Shown: positions 43,073 through 52,494 of the stretch, piece after piece | How positions within the stretch are numbered: the first letter of the stretch is position 1 | How the letters are laid out: each line of letters opens with the position of its first letter | Origin: Roseobacter cerasinus | GTDB taxonomy: Bacteria > Pseudomonadota > Alphaproteobacteria > Rhodobacterales > Rhodobacteraceae | Direction of reading: 5' to 3' | Assembly: GCF_009811755.1 (NCBI RefSeq) | Contig: NZ_BLIV01000002.1 | Span: 55,001 to 119,000 of the forward strand | Length of the DNA: 64,000 bases | The notes under the pieces: generated by a model | Seen by the model: only the letters and a program-made list of their open reading frames with translations | What the model was told of the DNA's origin: nothing | Databases searched by the model: none | Position numbers and translations under genes: made by a program

Positions 43073-44397
43073 TCGGCGGCCACACGGTCCTGCTTTACCG
43101 CCCGCAGGCTGCGCACCACGTCAACCGCGCTTGACAGCCCGTCCTCGTGGAAACCGTTTTTCATCCACGCCCCGCAATACCATGTGTTCCCCGCCCCATT
43201 GAACGCCTGCACCTCCTTCTGCGCCTCTAGTGCGGCCAGATCATAGACGGGGTGGCGCAGGGTCACCGTGTCATAGATCAACTCCTCGCGGATCTGCCGC
43301 TTGGTGTTGAGCGTCACAAAATGCAGATCATGCATCGGAATGGGCTGCAGCGAATTCATCCAGTATGTCAGGTCGATCCGGTCGGACCGGGCGCCCTTGT
43401 CTTCGGTGTAGACCCAGCTTGCCCAGGTCTTGCGCGACTTCGGCATCACGCTGGTGTCGGCGTGCAGCACGATATCATTGGGTTGGTAGCAGATGGCACC
43501 CAGAGCGCGGGTCTCCTGCGGGGTCGGATCTCCGAGCAACGCCAGGCTGTCGTCGGAGTGTGTGGCAAAGATGACGTGATCGAATGCCTCTGGCACGCCG
43601 CCCCATGGGCGCACGGTCACCTGGCCGGGCGCGCGCGTGACCGACTGCACCGCCGCGCCGAGGCGGATGTCGGTGCCGTGCTCCTTGAGCGCTGCCTCAA
43701 GCCTTGTCACGTACTGCTGCGAGCCACCTTCGACTGTGTACCATTGATGCTGGCCGTGCACACCCAGCAGAGCGTGGTTCTTGAAGAACTGGATCATCGC
43801 GTGGGCCGGGAACTCCATGATCTGGTTCACTGGCGTCGACCAGATTGCCCCCGAGAACGGCAGCAGGAAATGATCCCGGAAGGCGTCTCCGGTGCCAAGC
43901 ACCTTTAGAAACGCACCGAGGCTCAGGCTGCGGTCTTGCGCGACGGTTTCCGCCCGCTTGGTGAACTTCAGAATGTCCCGGACCATCCCGAGGAATTGTG
44001 GGCTGATCGCATTCCGACGCTGAGCAAAAAGCGCATCCAGCGAGGTCAGCGCGTATTCCAGCCGCCCCCCATCAATGGAGGCGCCAAAGCTCATGTTCGA
44101 TTTTGTGATTGGCACATTCAACTGTTGGAACAGCGCCGACATGTAGGGGTAATTCGCGTGGTTGAAAACAATGAAGCCCGTATCCACAGGCTGATTGCCG
44201 TCTTTGCCGGCCATCACGGTGCGCGCATGCCCGCCAAGTCGTGGCTCCGCTTCGAACAGCGAGACCTGATACTCCTTGCTCAGCATGAAGGCGGCGCCCA
44301 TGCCGGAAATACCGCCGCCGATCACGGCAATCCTTTGCGATTTTCGGGGTGTGCTGGACGGTCCGAAGGTGCTGGTCGTCAGGGTATCGAAGGGCAT
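43069..44397 (-). CDS. FAD/NAD(P)-dependent oxidoreductase (UfaD-like candidate)
   Basis: A 442-residue flavoprotein of the amine-oxidase/desaturase type. The dinucleotide motif is IAVIGGGISGMGAAFMLS (about residue 22), followed by LFEAEPRLGGHARTV and TGFIVFNHANYPYM; a second FAD segment is WYCGAWMKNGFHEDGL near the end. In Rhodobacter sphaeroides the gene at this position belongs to the ChrR/sigma-E regulon and takes part in furan fatty acid synthesis (ufaD); equivalence here is inferred from position and family. ATG 44397 is used; GTG 44418 is possible. First gene of its operon. Confidence 0.9.
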   Translation of the reverse strand: MPFDTLTTSTFGPSSTPRKSQRIAVIGGGISGMGAAFMLSKEYQVSLFEAEPRLGGHARTVMAGKDGNQPVDTGFIVFNHANYPYMSALFQQLNVPITKSNMSFGASIDGGRLEYALTSLDALFAQRRNAISPQFLGMVRDILKFTKRAETVAQDRSLSLGAFLKVLGTGDAFRDHFLLPFSGAIWSTPVNQIMEFPAHAMIQFFKNHALLGVHGQHQWYTVEGGSQQYVTRLEAALKEHGTDIRLGAAVQSVTRAPGQVTVRPWGGVPEAFDHVIFATHSDDSLALLGDPTPQETRALGAICYQPNDIVLHADTSVMPKSRKTWASWVYTEDKGARSDRIDLTYWMNSLQPIPMHDLHFVTLNTKRQIREELIYDTVTLRHPVYDLAALEAQKEVQAFNGAGNTWYCGAWMKNGFHEDGLSSAVDVVRSLRAVKQDRVAAE

Positions 44398-44484
44398 GAG
44401 CGGTCGTCCAATCTTCACGTGCTATTGTTCTCTATACGCGGCGCCCTTCAAAATGGATGCCTTGCAGCAAAAACAAAGTTTTTT

Positions 44485-44512
44485 TGATCTGGCTGTGCAC
44501 CTGCGGCGTAAC
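44485..44512 (+). promoter_or_regulatory. Probable sigma-E autoregulatory promoter of rpoE-chrR
   Basis: TGATCT at 44485-44490, 18 bases of spacer, then TAAC at 44509-44512. This closely matches the Rhodobacter sigma-E consensus TGATC-N18-TAA. It lies about 100 bases upstream of the rpoE start in the intergenic region between divergent operons, so rpoE-chrR is likely autoregulated. Confidence 0.7.
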
Positions 44513-44611
44513 TTGATCATGTTGGTGGGTCTTAATAGTGACATAAAACCCGATCCTGCTGTCGTTCAGGCGGCAGGGGGGGCTTTGGTGAGGAAGGCTG
44601 GACAAAAACAC

Positions 44612-45163
44612 GTGAGTGGTACGACCGGGTCAACACGGATGCTTTGGGTGGAGCACATCACCCGCGTCCGGGATGAAAAAGATACGCAGGCGTTTGCCGA
44701 ACTCTTTGCCCATTTCGCCCCGCGGGTGAAGGGCTTTCTGATGAAGTCGGGCGCTGATGCCTCGTTGGCCGAAGAGTGCGCACAGGACGTGATGGCAGCG
44801 CTTTGGCACAAGGCGCATCAGTTCGATCCGGCGCGCGCATCTGTTGCGACGTGGATCTTCACGATCGCGCGCAACCGCCGAATAGACATCATGCGCCGTC
44901 AGCGCAGGCCAGAACCAGAGGACCTCGGCTGGGGTCCCGAAGAAGAACCGGATCAGGCAGATGTCCTGACCCTGCAACAGGAGACAGAAGCGCTCGGTGC
45001 GGCTTTAGCGGATCTGCCGCAGGCACAGCGAGAGTTGATAGAAAAGGCGTATTTCGGGGATCTGACCCACAGCGAAATCGCCGCAGAAACCGGTCTGCCA
45101 CTTGGCACGATCAAATCGCGAATACGGTTGGCGCTGGACCGTTTGCGCCATGCAATGAAGTGA
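44612..45163 (+). CDS. rpoE: ECF sigma factor RpoE (singlet-oxygen response)
   Basis: A group 4 sigma factor of about 183 residues. Region 2 includes AFAELFAHFAPRVKGFLMKSGA, AEECAQDVMAALWHKAHQFDP and ATWIFTIARNRRIDIMRRQRR; region 4 is LPQAQRELIEKAYFGDLTHSEIAAETGLPLGTIKSRIRLALDRLRH. It matches the RpoE controlled by zinc anti-sigma ChrR, which responds to singlet oxygen. The start is unsure: GTG 44612 fits family length, ATG 44639 is shorter, and GTG 44588 has the best ribosome binding site (AGGGGGG). chrR follows five bases after the stop. Confidence 0.9.
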   Translation: MSGTTGSTRMLWVEHITRVRDEKDTQAFAELFAHFAPRVKGFLMKSGADASLAEECAQDVMAALWHKAHQFDPARASVATWIFTIARNRRIDIMRRQRRPEPEDLGWGPEEEPDQADVLTLQQETEALGAALADLPQAQRELIEKAYFGDLTHSEIAAETGLPLGTIKSRIRLALDRLRHAMK

Positions 45164-45168
45164 ATGAC

Positions 45169-45828
45169 ATGGGTAACGAGATCAAACATCACCTGAACGA
45201 CGCCATTCTGATGGCCTATGCTGCGGGCAGCTTGCCTGAAGCCTTCAATCTGATGGTCGCCTCCCATCTGTCGCTCTGCGACGGGTGTAGGACGCGGGCC
45301 GAGAGCTTTGATGTTCTGGGCGGCGAAGTGCTGGAGCAGATGGACGGGGGCAATGCAATCGACCTGCGTGCCGACAGTCTGGAGACCACATTGGCGCTGA
45401 TCGCCGGTGGTCCGGTGGCTGAGCCTGAGAGGAAGATGACATCCTGCCCGATCCTGCCCAGCCCCTTGTGCGACTACGTTGGCGGCAGCCTGGAACACGT
45501 GCGCTGGACACCGGTGGGGATGGGTGTGAAGCAGGCGATCCTGCCGACCTCCAAGGATGCCTCTGCCCGCTTGCTGTTCATTCCGGCAGGCACTGCCATG
45601 CCGGATCACGGGCATCAGGGGACCGAGATGACCATGGTGCTGAAAGGGGCCTTTCAGGACGAGGATGACTATTTTGCCCGTGGGGATGTGGAGATCGCCG
45701 ACAGCGACCTGCATCACACGCCGGTGGCCGACATTCATGAGGATTGTATTTGTCTGGCCGTGACAGACGCGCCGCTGCAGTTCGACCGGCTGATCCCCAA
45801 GATTGCGCAGCGGTTTCTGCGGATCTGA
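45169..45828 (+). CDS. chrR: Zinc anti-sigma factor ChrR
   Basis: A 219-residue cytoplasmic anti-sigma factor. The N-terminal ASD domain has the zinc ligands H7 or H8, H33, C37 and C40 (HLSLCDGC). The C-terminal cupin domain has a second metal site in MPDHGHQGTEMTMVLKG and DLHHTP. In Rhodobacter this cupin is needed to release sigma-E when singlet oxygen is present. Encoded immediately after rpoE, as always in this pair; the ATG at 45169 is near the rpoE stop. Confidence 0.95.
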   Translation: MGNEIKHHLNDAILMAYAAGSLPEAFNLMVASHLSLCDGCRTRAESFDVLGGEVLEQMDGGNAIDLRADSLETTLALIAGGPVAEPERKMTSCPILPSPLCDYVGGSLEHVRWTPVGMGVKQAILPTSKDASARLLFIPAGTAMPDHGHQGTEMTMVLKGAFQDEDDYFARGDVEIADSDLHHTPVADIHEDCICLAVTDAPLQFDRLIPKIAQRFLRI

Positions 45829-45852
45829 CCCTCTGGCGGTTTGTCAGCGGCG

Positions 45853-45880
45853 GATTTGCATATTTATGGAACAATGAAAC
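45853..45880. repeat. Gene-border repeat, type 2 copy
   Basis: Plus strand GGATTTGCATATTTATGGAA then CAATGAAA, matching the minus strand of the copy at 37991-38020. It fills the 59-base gap between convergent chrR and the enolase-superfamily gene. Confidence 0.6.
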
Positions 45881-45887
45881 GGGGGCG

Positions 45888-46982
45888 TCAGAGGGCGACC
45901 TCGTGGGGCATCAATTGCGGCCAGTCGAAGACAACACCCGTGCCCGGTGCGTCGGGTGCGACGGCACGGTGGTTTTCGATCACCAGGGGGCGTGTTGTGT
46001 AGCGGTCAATCGGGAAGCTGTGCACTTCGATCCAGCCCGCGTGCTCCTGTGCGGAGACGAGGCTCACGTGCAGCTCCTGCATGCCGTGGCTGCAGACCGG
46101 GACGTCGGCCTCGCGCGCCAGGTCTGAGGCCCGAAGCCAACCGGTGATGCCGCCGCAGTTCGAGGCGTCCGGTTGGAGAAAGCCGAGGTTGCCCTGCGCC
46201 AGCGCCATCTCGAAGTCGTGGATAGTGTGCAGGTTCTCGCCTTGGGCTGTGGCCATGCCGGTGGCCTTTGTGATCTCGGCATAGCCTGCGTAATTGTCCG
46301 GGAGGATCGGCTCCTCGAACCAGAGGATGTTCTGGTCCTTCACTGCATGGGCCAGCGAGATCGCCTGTGGCACGGTCATCGAGTAGTTTGCGTCGATCAT
46401 GAAGGCGGCGTCCGGCCCGATCTGTTGGCGCACGGCGCGGATGCGCTCGACATCCTCGGCTTCCGTCGGCTGGCCGATCTTAATCTTCACGCCGTTCAAC
46501 CCCGCATCAAGGTAGCTTTGCACGTGGGTCAGCAGTTTCGGCAGGGGATAGGCGAGATCGATACCACCGCCATAGGCTTTGCAGGTTCTACCCGCGCCAC
46601 CGGCCATCTGCCAAAGCGGCCGGCCCTTGGCCTGACCGCGCAGGTCCCAAAGAGCAATGTCCACCGCTGAAATGGCAAAGCTGAGGATGCCGCCGCGCCC
46701 GACGTAATGCATGTGCCACTGCATCGCCTCGTAGAGCGCTTCCACATCCTCGGCATCCTGACCCATCAGAAACGGCGCCAGATCATGGGTGATCATGGCC
46801 GCTGTGGCATGACCACCGCGACCGCCATTGTAGGTGTACCCGATGCCCTCGCGCCCGTCCTCCAGCGTCACCGTTGCCGTGATCAGGTGGAAGTGGCTGT
46901 GGGACCCATGCTTGGCATCCACCAGCACCTCATCCAGCGGCACGCTAAAGAGCCGCGCCGTGACAGAAGCAATCCGGGTCAC
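45888..46982 (-). CDS. Mandelate racemase/muconate lactonizing enzyme family (sugar-acid dehydratase or cycloisomerase)
   Basis: A 364-residue enolase-superfamily enzyme. The barrel has the KxK pair K166/K168 (GVKIKIG), metal ligands D197 (MIDANYS), E223 (WFEEPI) and E249 (AQGEN), and H299 in CSHGMQELH, all at the expected strand ends. Members with K-x-K and a C-terminal His act on acid sugars or lactones, for example L-fuconate, L-talarate or galactarolactone. The context of FAH hydrolase, IlvD/Edd dehydratase and SDR supports sugar-acid catabolism, though the substrate is undetermined. Last gene of its operon, four bases after the dehydrogenase gene. Confidence 0.9.
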   Translation of the reverse strand: MTRIASVTARLFSVPLDEVLVDAKHGSHSHFHLITATVTLEDGREGIGYTYNGGRGGHATAAMITHDLAPFLMGQDAEDVEALYEAMQWHMHYVGRGGILSFAISAVDIALWDLRGQAKGRPLWQMAGGAGRTCKAYGGGIDLAYPLPKLLTHVQSYLDAGLNGVKIKIGQPTEAEDVERIRAVRQQIGPDAAFMIDANYSMTVPQAISLAHAVKDQNILWFEEPILPDNYAGYAEITKATGMATAQGENLHTIHDFEMALAQGNLGFLQPDASNCGGITGWLRASDLAREADVPVCSHGMQELHVSLVSAQEHAGWIEVHSFPIDRYTTRPLVIENHRAVAPDAPGTGVVFDWPQLMPHEVAL

Positions 46983-46986
46983 GGGC

Positions 46987-47937
46987 TCACATATCCGCGC
47001 ATTCCGGCACAGCGGAGATCACTGTGCCGTCCTTGAGATGCTGCAGCAGGTTGTCGACAGTCAGCGCGCCCATGGCGTCGCGCGTCTCATGCGTGGCCGA
47101 GCCCACATGCGGCAGCAACACAACGTTGGACAGCTTGCGCAGCGCCTCGGGCACATGCGGCTCCGCCTCGAAAACATCGAGACCGGCCCAACCCAGACGC
47201 CCCTCTTCCAACGCCGCGATCATCGCCGCCTCATCGACAACAGACCCGCGGCTCACGTTGATCAGCGTGCCTCGCGGCCCAAGCGCGTTCATCACCTCAG
47301 CGTTGACGATCTTGTTGGTCGACGGCCCACCGGGCGTGATGCAGATCAGCGTATCGACATCCTTCGCCATCTCCGTCAGATCACCGTAGTACTTGTAGTC
47401 CACGTCCTTCGGGCTGCGCGAGTGATAGACAATGGTCGTGCCCCAGGGCGCCAGCTTGTCCGCAATCGCTTGACCAATCCGGCCCAGACCCAGAATGCCC
47501 ACGGTCTGATTGTCCGCCGAACGGGTGAGCGCAGAGTTGCCTTCCGCCTCCCAACGCCCGGACCGCACATAAGCATCGTCACGCAGGATCTCACGATAGC
47601 AGGCCAGCATGAGCAGCACCGCCGTCGTCGCCACCTCGGCATTCAGCACATTCGGCGTATGGGTCACAACAACGCCCTTGGCCTTCGCAGCATTCACGTC
47701 GATGGCGTCGTAGCCCACGCCATAACAGCTGATCGCCTTCAGGTTCGGCATCGCCGACATATACTCGGGCTTCACCCCATCATGCCCGTTGGTGGCCACA
47801 TGGGTGATCGTGCGGCCGTTCTCGGCCAGCCAAGCCTGCGGGTCGTCCATGTCATTCGCCTTATGCACGGTGAAGGCCGCCTCCAGCCGCTCCAGCATCA
47901 CATCGGTGGCGCCACCGATCAAAAACAACTCCGCCAT
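46987..47937 (-). CDS. D-isomer-specific 2-hydroxyacid dehydrogenase
   Basis: A 316-residue NAD(P)H-dependent reductase of the glyoxylate/hydroxypyruvate type. The cofactor motif [13 protein letters not shown] is near residue 150; catalytic arginine in [10 protein letters not shown], glutamate in VFEAEP, and histidine in [12 protein letters not shown] are all present. In sugar-acid pathways it would reduce glyoxylate, hydroxypyruvate or a related 2-oxoacid product. Its ATG directly abuts the stop codon of the FAH-fold hydrolase gene. Confidence 0.93.
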   Translation of the reverse strand: MAELFLIGGATDVMLERLEAAFTVHKANDMDDPQAWLAENGRTITHVATNGHDGVKPEYMSAMPNLKAISCYGVGYDAIDVNAAKAKGVVVTHTPNVLNAEVATTAVLLMLACYREILRDDAYVRSGRWEAEGNSALTRSADNQTVGILGLGRIGQAIADKLAPWGTTIVYHSRSPKDVDYKYYGDLTEMAKDVDTLICITPGGPSTNKIVNAEVMNALGPRGTLINVSRGSVVDEAAMIAALEEGRLGWAGLDVFEAEPHVPEALRKLSNVVLLPHVGSATHETRDAMGALTVDNLLQHLKDGTVISAVPECADM

Positions 47938-48786
47938 TTACGCATCCTCCGTCACGGTTTGTCGCTGGTGCCCCAGCCCTTCGATGGTCAACTCCATCAC
48001 GTCGCCTTTCTTCAAGTACACAGGCTCCGGCTTGATCCCCATGCCGACGCCCGGCGGGGTGCCTGTGGTAATCACATCGCCCGGATGCAGGGTCATCAGC
48101 GACGACAGATGCTCGATGATTTCCGCCACCGTGAAAATCATGGTCGAGGTGTTCCCCGTCTGCATTCGCTTGCCGTTCACGTCGAGGCTCATGGCCAGGC
48201 TCTGCGGGTCCGGCACCTCATCGCGCGTCACCAGCCACGGGCCGGTCGGCCCGAAGGTGTCGCAGGACTTGCCCTTGGTCCACTGCCCGGTCAGCTGGGT
48301 CTGGAAATGCCGCTCGCTCACGTCGTTCACAACGCAATAGCCCGCCACATGGTCCAGCGCATTCTCTTTGCTCACGTATTTCGCGGTGGTGCCGATCACC
48401 ACGCCCAGCTCGACCTCCCAATCCGTATGGGTCGACCCACGCGGCATGCTGACATCATCATTCGGACCCACGACCGCCGAGTTAGCCTTAAAAAACAAGA
48501 TCGGATGCTCGGGGATCGCCGCCCCGGTCTCTGCCGCATGGTCGGAATAGTTCAGCCCGATGCAGAGAAACTTGCCGATGTTGCCCACACAAGCGCCAAT
48601 GCGCGGCGCGCCCTCGACCACCGGCAGGCTGGCAGGGTCAATTGCGCGCAGCTTGTCCAGCCCCGCATCCGACAACACATCGTCCGCAATATCCATCACA
48701 TGCGCCGACAGGTCCCGCAGGGCTCCATCGCCATCCAGCATGCCAGGCTTCTCTGCGCCCGGTTCCCCATATCTCACCAGTTTCAC
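47938..48786 (-). CDS. FAH-fold hydrolase (2,4-diketo-3-deoxy-L-fuconate/rhamnonate hydrolase-like)
   Basis: A 282-residue fumarylacetoacetate-hydrolase-fold enzyme. Metal-binding and catalytic stretches are FLCIGLNYSDHAAETGA, DWEVELGVVIG, and GDVITTGTPPGVGMG. The N-terminus MKLVRYGEPGAEKPG resembles the enzymes that split 2,4-diketo-3-deoxy-L-fuconate or -rhamnonate into pyruvate and lactate; such genes are often mislabelled ureidoglycolate lyase. With the IlvD dehydratase and SDR upstream this makes a coherent non-phosphorylating deoxyhexonate route. The assignment rests on context and recall. Confidence 0.88.
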   Translation of the reverse strand: MKLVRYGEPGAEKPGMLDGDGALRDLSAHVMDIADDVLSDAGLDKLRAIDPASLPVVEGAPRIGACVGNIGKFLCIGLNYSDHAAETGAAIPEHPILFFKANSAVVGPNDDVSMPRGSTHTDWEVELGVVIGTTAKYVSKENALDHVAGYCVVNDVSERHFQTQLTGQWTKGKSCDTFGPTGPWLVTRDEVPDPQSLAMSLDVNGKRMQTGNTSTMIFTVAEIIEHLSSLMTLHPGDVITTGTPPGVGMGIKPEPVYLKKGDVMELTIEGLGHQRQTVTEDA

Positions 48787-48810
48787 GTTTCTTGATCCTT
48801 CTCAGTTGGC

Positions 48811-48833
48811 AGGTACGGTGGGCTTCAGGCCAC
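48811..48833. repeat. Dispersed hairpin repeat copy
   Basis: CAGGTACGGTGGGCTTCAGG then CCACCG contains a hairpin with arms CGGTGG and CCACCG. It matches the pattern at 33822-33851 and 17503-17532 with compensating changes in the stem. It lies in the 52-base gap between the IlvD/Edd and FAH genes. Confidence 0.55.
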
Positions 48834-48838
48834 CGCTC

Positions 48839-50650
48839 CTAATGGTTGTCACGCGGCATGAAGCGGCGTGAGATATCCTGATACTTGTCGGCATCCTCCA
48901 GGATCATGCCCTGATCAAAGCGGCCCACCTTCTCGCGGAAAAGCTGTTGCCAGGGCGATTGGCTTTCCGGCGCGTCATAGCCGCCTGCCGCCTCAAAGGC
49001 TCGCGCCCGCTCTACCAGCTCATCCAGCGGCACCAGCATGTCGGCGGTGCATTTGTTCAGATCAATCCGCACCCGGTCGCCGTTTTGCAGCAGGGCCAAC
49101 CCACCGCCTGCCGCCGCCTCTGGCGAAGCATTCAGGATCGACGGAGAGCCAGAGGTGCCCGATTGCCGCCCGTCCCCCACACAAGGCAAAGCCTCAACAC
49201 CCTTTTTCAGCAGATATGACGGGGGCCGCATGTTCACGACCTCGGCCCCGCCGGGATAGCCCTTTGGCCCCGCACCCCGCATGAACAAAACGCAATCTTC
49301 GTCGATGTTCTCCGCGGGGTCATCGATGCGGTGGTGGAAATCCTCCGGCCCGTCGAAGACCACGGCACGGCCCTCAAAGGCGTTCATGTCGTCCGGGTTC
49401 GACAGATACTTGGCTCGGAAACTCTCGCTGATCACGCTGGTCTTCATGATCGCGCTGTCAAAGAGATTGCCCGTCAGGTTGATAAAGCCCGCCTGCGCCT
49501 TCAACGGCTCAGACACCGGCTTGATCACCTTGGTGTCTTCGCTGCGCAGATGCCCGCAGTTCTCGCCCATGGTCTTGCCATTGGCGGTGATCACCTCCGG
49601 ATGCGGCAGCAGCCCGCCCGCGATCAGCTCACCGACAACAGCGGGCACCCCGCCCGCATGCTGATAATCCTCGCCCAAGTACTCCCCCGCCGGCTGCAGG
49701 TTCACCAGCAGCGGCACATCGTGCCCATGCTTCTGCCAGTCATTGTTGTCCAGCGGTACACCCAGATGCCGCGCAATCCCGTTCAGGTGAATGGGCGCGT
49801 TGGTCGACCCGCCAATGGCAGAGTTGATCACGATGGCGTTCGCAAACGCCTCCCGCGTCATAATCTGCGAAGGACGCAGATCCTCCCAAACCATGTCAAC
49901 AATCCGCCGTCCGGTCTCATAGCTGATCTGCCCGCGCTCTCGGTAGGGCGCAGGGATCGCCGCAGACCCCGGCAATTGCATTCCCAAAGCTTCGGCCAGC
50001 GAATTCATCGTCGTGGCCGTGCCCATGGTATTGCAATAGCCAACCGACGGGGCCGAAGAGGCCACAAGCTCCATGAACCCGTCATCGTCGATCTCGCCCG
50101 CGGCCAGCATCTCGCGCGCCTTCCAGACGATTGTGCCGGACCCCGTCCGCTCACCCCGGAACCACCCGTTCAGCATCGGCCCCACCGACAGCGCGACGGC
50201 GGGAATATTCACCGTCGCCGCCGCCATCAGCAGCGCGGGCGTGGTCTTGTCGCAGCCAATATTCAGCACAACACCATCCAGCGGATAGCCAAAGAGCGTC
50301 TCGACCAGCGACAGATAGGCGAGGTTCCGGTCCAGCATCGCCGTGGGCCGCTTGCCCGTCTCCTGAATGGGGTGCACGGGCACCTCGATACAGGTGCCCC
50401 CGGCGGCGATGATCCCGTCGCGCACCCGCTTGGCCAGCTCAATGTGATGCCGGTTGCAGGGGCTGAGATCACTGCCCGTCTGCGCGATCCCGATGATCGG
50501 CTTGCCCGCCTGCAGCTCCTGACGCGTCAGCCCATAGTTCAGATAGCGCTCCAGATAGAGCGCGGTCATCTCCGGGTTGTCCGGGTTCATGAACCACTTG
50601 CGTGACCGCAGGTCTTCGATACCGATTTTCTTGGTTCCAGACTCTGTCAT
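48839..50650 (-). CDS. IlvD/Edd family dehydratase (sugar-acid dehydratase)
   Basis: A 603-residue Fe-S dehydratase. Cluster cysteines lie in [18 protein letters not shown] and [14 protein letters not shown]; substrate-binding segments are [15 protein letters not shown] and [13 protein letters not shown]; the C-terminal domain has [18 protein letters not shown]. The length and the [20 protein letters not shown] start fit the arabinonate/xylonate/fuconate dehydratases rather than dihydroxyacid dehydratase. It would convert an aldonate to its 2-keto-3-deoxy form. It overlaps the SDR stop by four bases. Confidence 0.93.
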   Translation of the reverse strand: MTESGTKKIGIEDLRSRKWFMNPDNPEMTALYLERYLNYGLTRQELQAGKPIIGIAQTGSDLSPCNRHHIELAKRVRDGIIAAGGTCIEVPVHPIQETGKRPTAMLDRNLAYLSLVETLFGYPLDGVVLNIGCDKTTPALLMAAATVNIPAVALSVGPMLNGWFRGERTGSGTIVWKAREMLAAGEIDDDGFMELVASSAPSVGYCNTMGTATTMNSLAEALGMQLPGSAAIPAPYRERGQISYETGRRIVDMVWEDLRPSQIMTREAFANAIVINSAIGGSTNAPIHLNGIARHLGVPLDNNDWQKHGHDVPLLVNLQPAGEYLGEDYQHAGGVPAVVGELIAGGLLPHPEVITANGKTMGENCGHLRSEDTKVIKPVSEPLKAQAGFINLTGNLFDSAIMKTSVISESFRAKYLSNPDDMNAFEGRAVVFDGPEDFHHRIDDPAENIDEDCVLFMRGAGPKGYPGGAEVVNMRPPSYLLKKGVEALPCVGDGRQSGTSGSPSILNASPEAAAGGGLALLQNGDRVRIDLNKCTADMLVPLDELVERARAFEAAGGYDAPESQSPWQQLFREKVGRFDQGMILEDADKYQDISRRFMPRDNH

Positions 50651-51408
50651 TGCCCTGACCAGCCTCCGTCAATGATATGGGGGTGCCCCGTTGTGAACGC
50701 GCTCTCGTCGCTCGCCAGATAGACGACCAGCGCCGCAATCTCTTCCGCCGTGGCGACGCGCCCCATGGGTTGCCGCGACACAAACTGTTCCATCGCCTTG
50801 TCCTTGCTGCCGAGCTGCGCCCCCAAAGCGTCGACCCGGTCATGCCAGCTTGGGCTTTCCACCGTGCCGGGGCAGATCGCGTTGCAGCGGATGCCTTTCG
50901 ACACATAATCCACCGCCACCGATTTCGTCAGCCCGATCACCGCCGCCTTCGTGGTGCCATAGATGAAGCGGTTCGGCGCGCCAATCACCGAAGAGCAGGC
51001 TGACGACATGTTGATGATGGACCCCGCGCCACGCTCCAACATGCCCGGAAGCGCCGCGCGGATCGTCCGCAGCATCGAGCGCACGTTCAGATCAAAGGCA
51101 AAGTCCCATTCGTCATCCGTGGCATCAAGAACGGTCCCATGATGAACAAAGCCCGCGCAATTGAACAACACGTCCGGCTGCGCCCGCGCAACACCTGCGG
51201 AAACGCTCTCATCGCTGCGCGCATCAAGTTCGAAAATTTCGATATTTTCGTGATTCGCATCCCGAATCGTGGAAAGCGCATCGACGTCAATGTCCGTTGC
51301 GAAGACCTTTGCACCCTCTGCGGCCAGGGCCAGCGCACTTGCGCGCCCGATCCCCTGACCAGCGGCCGTCACCAGCGCACGCTTACCCTCAAGTCTCTGA
51401 CCTGTCAT
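50647..51408 (-). CDS. SDR, 2-keto-3-deoxy-L-fuconate/rhamnonate dehydrogenase-like
   Basis: A 253-residue NAD-dependent SDR. It has the cofactor motif [19 protein letters not shown], catalytic serine in [29 protein letters not shown] with Y and K, and [13 protein letters not shown]. The sequence is like the enzymes oxidising the C4 hydroxyl of 2-keto-3-deoxy-L-fuconate, whose product the FAH hydrolase then cleaves. GGGGGAGG precedes the ATG. First gene of the minus-strand operon; a short AT-rich motif inside it (51235-51249) is shared with the dctP promoter region. Confidence 0.91.
   Translation of the reverse strand: MTGQRLEGKRALVTAAGQGIGRASALALAAEGAKVFATDIDVDALSTIRDANHENIEIFELDARSDESVSAGVARAQPDVLFNCAGFVHHGTVLDATDDEWDFAFDLNVRSMLRTIRAALPGMLERGAGSIINMSSACSSVIGAPNRFIYGTTKAAVIGLTKSVAVDYVSKGIRCNAICPGTVESPSWHDRVDALGAQLGSKDKAMEQFVSRQPMGRVATAEEIAALVVYLASDESAFTTGHPHIIDGGWSGQ
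51235..51249 (-). promoter_or_regulatory. AT-rich motif inside the SDR gene, shared with the dctP upstream region
   Basis: Minus strand GAAAATATCGAAATT, identical to the plus strand at 54181-54195. It is embedded in a palindrome with arms CGAAAAT and ATTTTCG (51231-51250). The codons used here (GAA AAT ATC GAA ATT) are AT-rich within a GC-rich gene. It may be an operator of the nearby GntR regulator; this is inference. Confidence 0.35.
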
Positions 51409-51606
51409 AATATTTCCTCCCCCATCTTGTGCGCAACCTGCCCTCCTCGATAGGCAGTTTACCCGTGGCCGCAACACAAATTTTGCCGTCTTCATCAAAA
51501 AACCACCGGACGGGCTGGTCCAATGGCTGCTTTTCGTTAGCGTATGACAAAGAGGCCGACTTGGCCACTGCTTTGAAAAACACCAGACGGGGGGACATCC
51601 ATCACC

Positions 51607-52494
51607 ATGACCACATCACGCAAAATCACGCTGATCGGAACGGGGCTGATGGGAGTCCCCATGAGCCGGAACCTGCTCAAGGCCGGGCACGAACTGACGG
51701 TCTGGAACCGTACCCTCGCCCGGGCTGAACCGCTGGCCAAAGACGGAGCGACCGTGGCCCCAGATGCGATGACCGCCATTCAAGGCGCCGAATTCGTCAT
51801 CACCATGCTGTCGGACGGTTTTGCCTCCGGCGCGATGATCGAAGAGACGCTTGCGGCCAAGGCCCTTGCCCCCGGGGCGATCTGGATCGACATGTCCAGC
51901 GCCAAACCGGAACATGCCCGCGCCCAGGCAAAACTGCTGGAAAGCTTAGGCTTCGGCCATCTCGACGCGCCTGTCTCCGGCGGCACCAAAGGCGCGGAAA
52001 GCGCAAGCCTGGCCATCATGGTGGGCGGCAAACCCGAAACCTTCGAGGCCGCGCGCATGGTTTTCGAGGCGATGGGGCGCCCAGTGCATGTCGGCCCGTC
52101 AGGAGCGGGGCAACTGTCCAAGCTCGCCAACCAGACCATCGTTGCCGTGACCATAAGTGCCGTGGCCGAGGCCATGCTGCTCGCCGAACAGGGCGGGGCG
52201 GACCCGGCGGCGGTGCGCGCGGCGCTCAAGGGCGGGTTCGCGGACAGCATCATATTGCAGCAACACGGTGAGCGGATGACGGAGGGCAATTTCGTGCCCG
52301 GGGGGCTCACCAAATTCCAGGTCAAGGATCTGAACAACACGCTGGATGAAGCTGCAAGCCATGGGCTGACCCTGCCAGCAACGGAAAGCGTGCGCGACCG
52401 CTTCCAGCACTTCATCGATGCAATGGACGGGGCTGAGAAAGACCACTCCGGCCTCTATCTCGAACTCAAGGCGCGCAATGGGTTGCCCACATGA
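51607..52494 (+). CDS. Beta-hydroxyacid dehydrogenase (3-hydroxyisobutyrate dehydrogenase family)
   Basis: A 295-residue NAD(P)-binding dehydrogenase. It has the Rossmann motif IGTGLMGVPMSRNLLKAGHE, the substrate loop DAPVSGGTKGAE, catalytic lysine in QLSKLANQ, and the helical C-terminal domain with DLNNTLDEA. Members oxidise L-threonate, 2-hydroxy-3-oxopropionate (tartronate semialdehyde) or hydroxyisobutyrate. Beside a DenD-like gene, which overlaps it by four bases, a four-carbon acid or tartronate semialdehyde is a likely substrate. It diverges from the SDR operon across 198 bases. Confidence 0.92.
   Translation: MTTSRKITLIGTGLMGVPMSRNLLKAGHELTVWNRTLARAEPLAKDGATVAPDAMTAIQGAEFVITMLSDGFASGAMIEETLAAKALAPGAIWIDMSSAKPEHARAQAKLLESLGFGHLDAPVSGGTKGAESASLAIMVGGKPETFEAARMVFEAMGRPVHVGPSGAGQLSKLANQTIVAVTISAVAEAMLLAEQGGADPAAVRAALKGGFADSIILQQHGERMTEGNFVPGGLTKFQVKDLNNTLDEAASHGLTLPATESVRDRFQHFIDAMDGAEKDHSGLYLELKARNGLPT

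Noticed and set aside
44398-44520. Minus-strand sigma-E promoter for the FAD-oxidoreductase operon
   Set aside because: A TGATC on the minus strand at 44519-44515 lacks a TAA 18 bases downstream; no good match to the consensus was found.
46834-48795. 653-codon open frame antisense to the dehydrogenase and FAH genes
   Set aside because: Spans two well-supported genes on the other strand, has shadow-type composition, and shows no domain.
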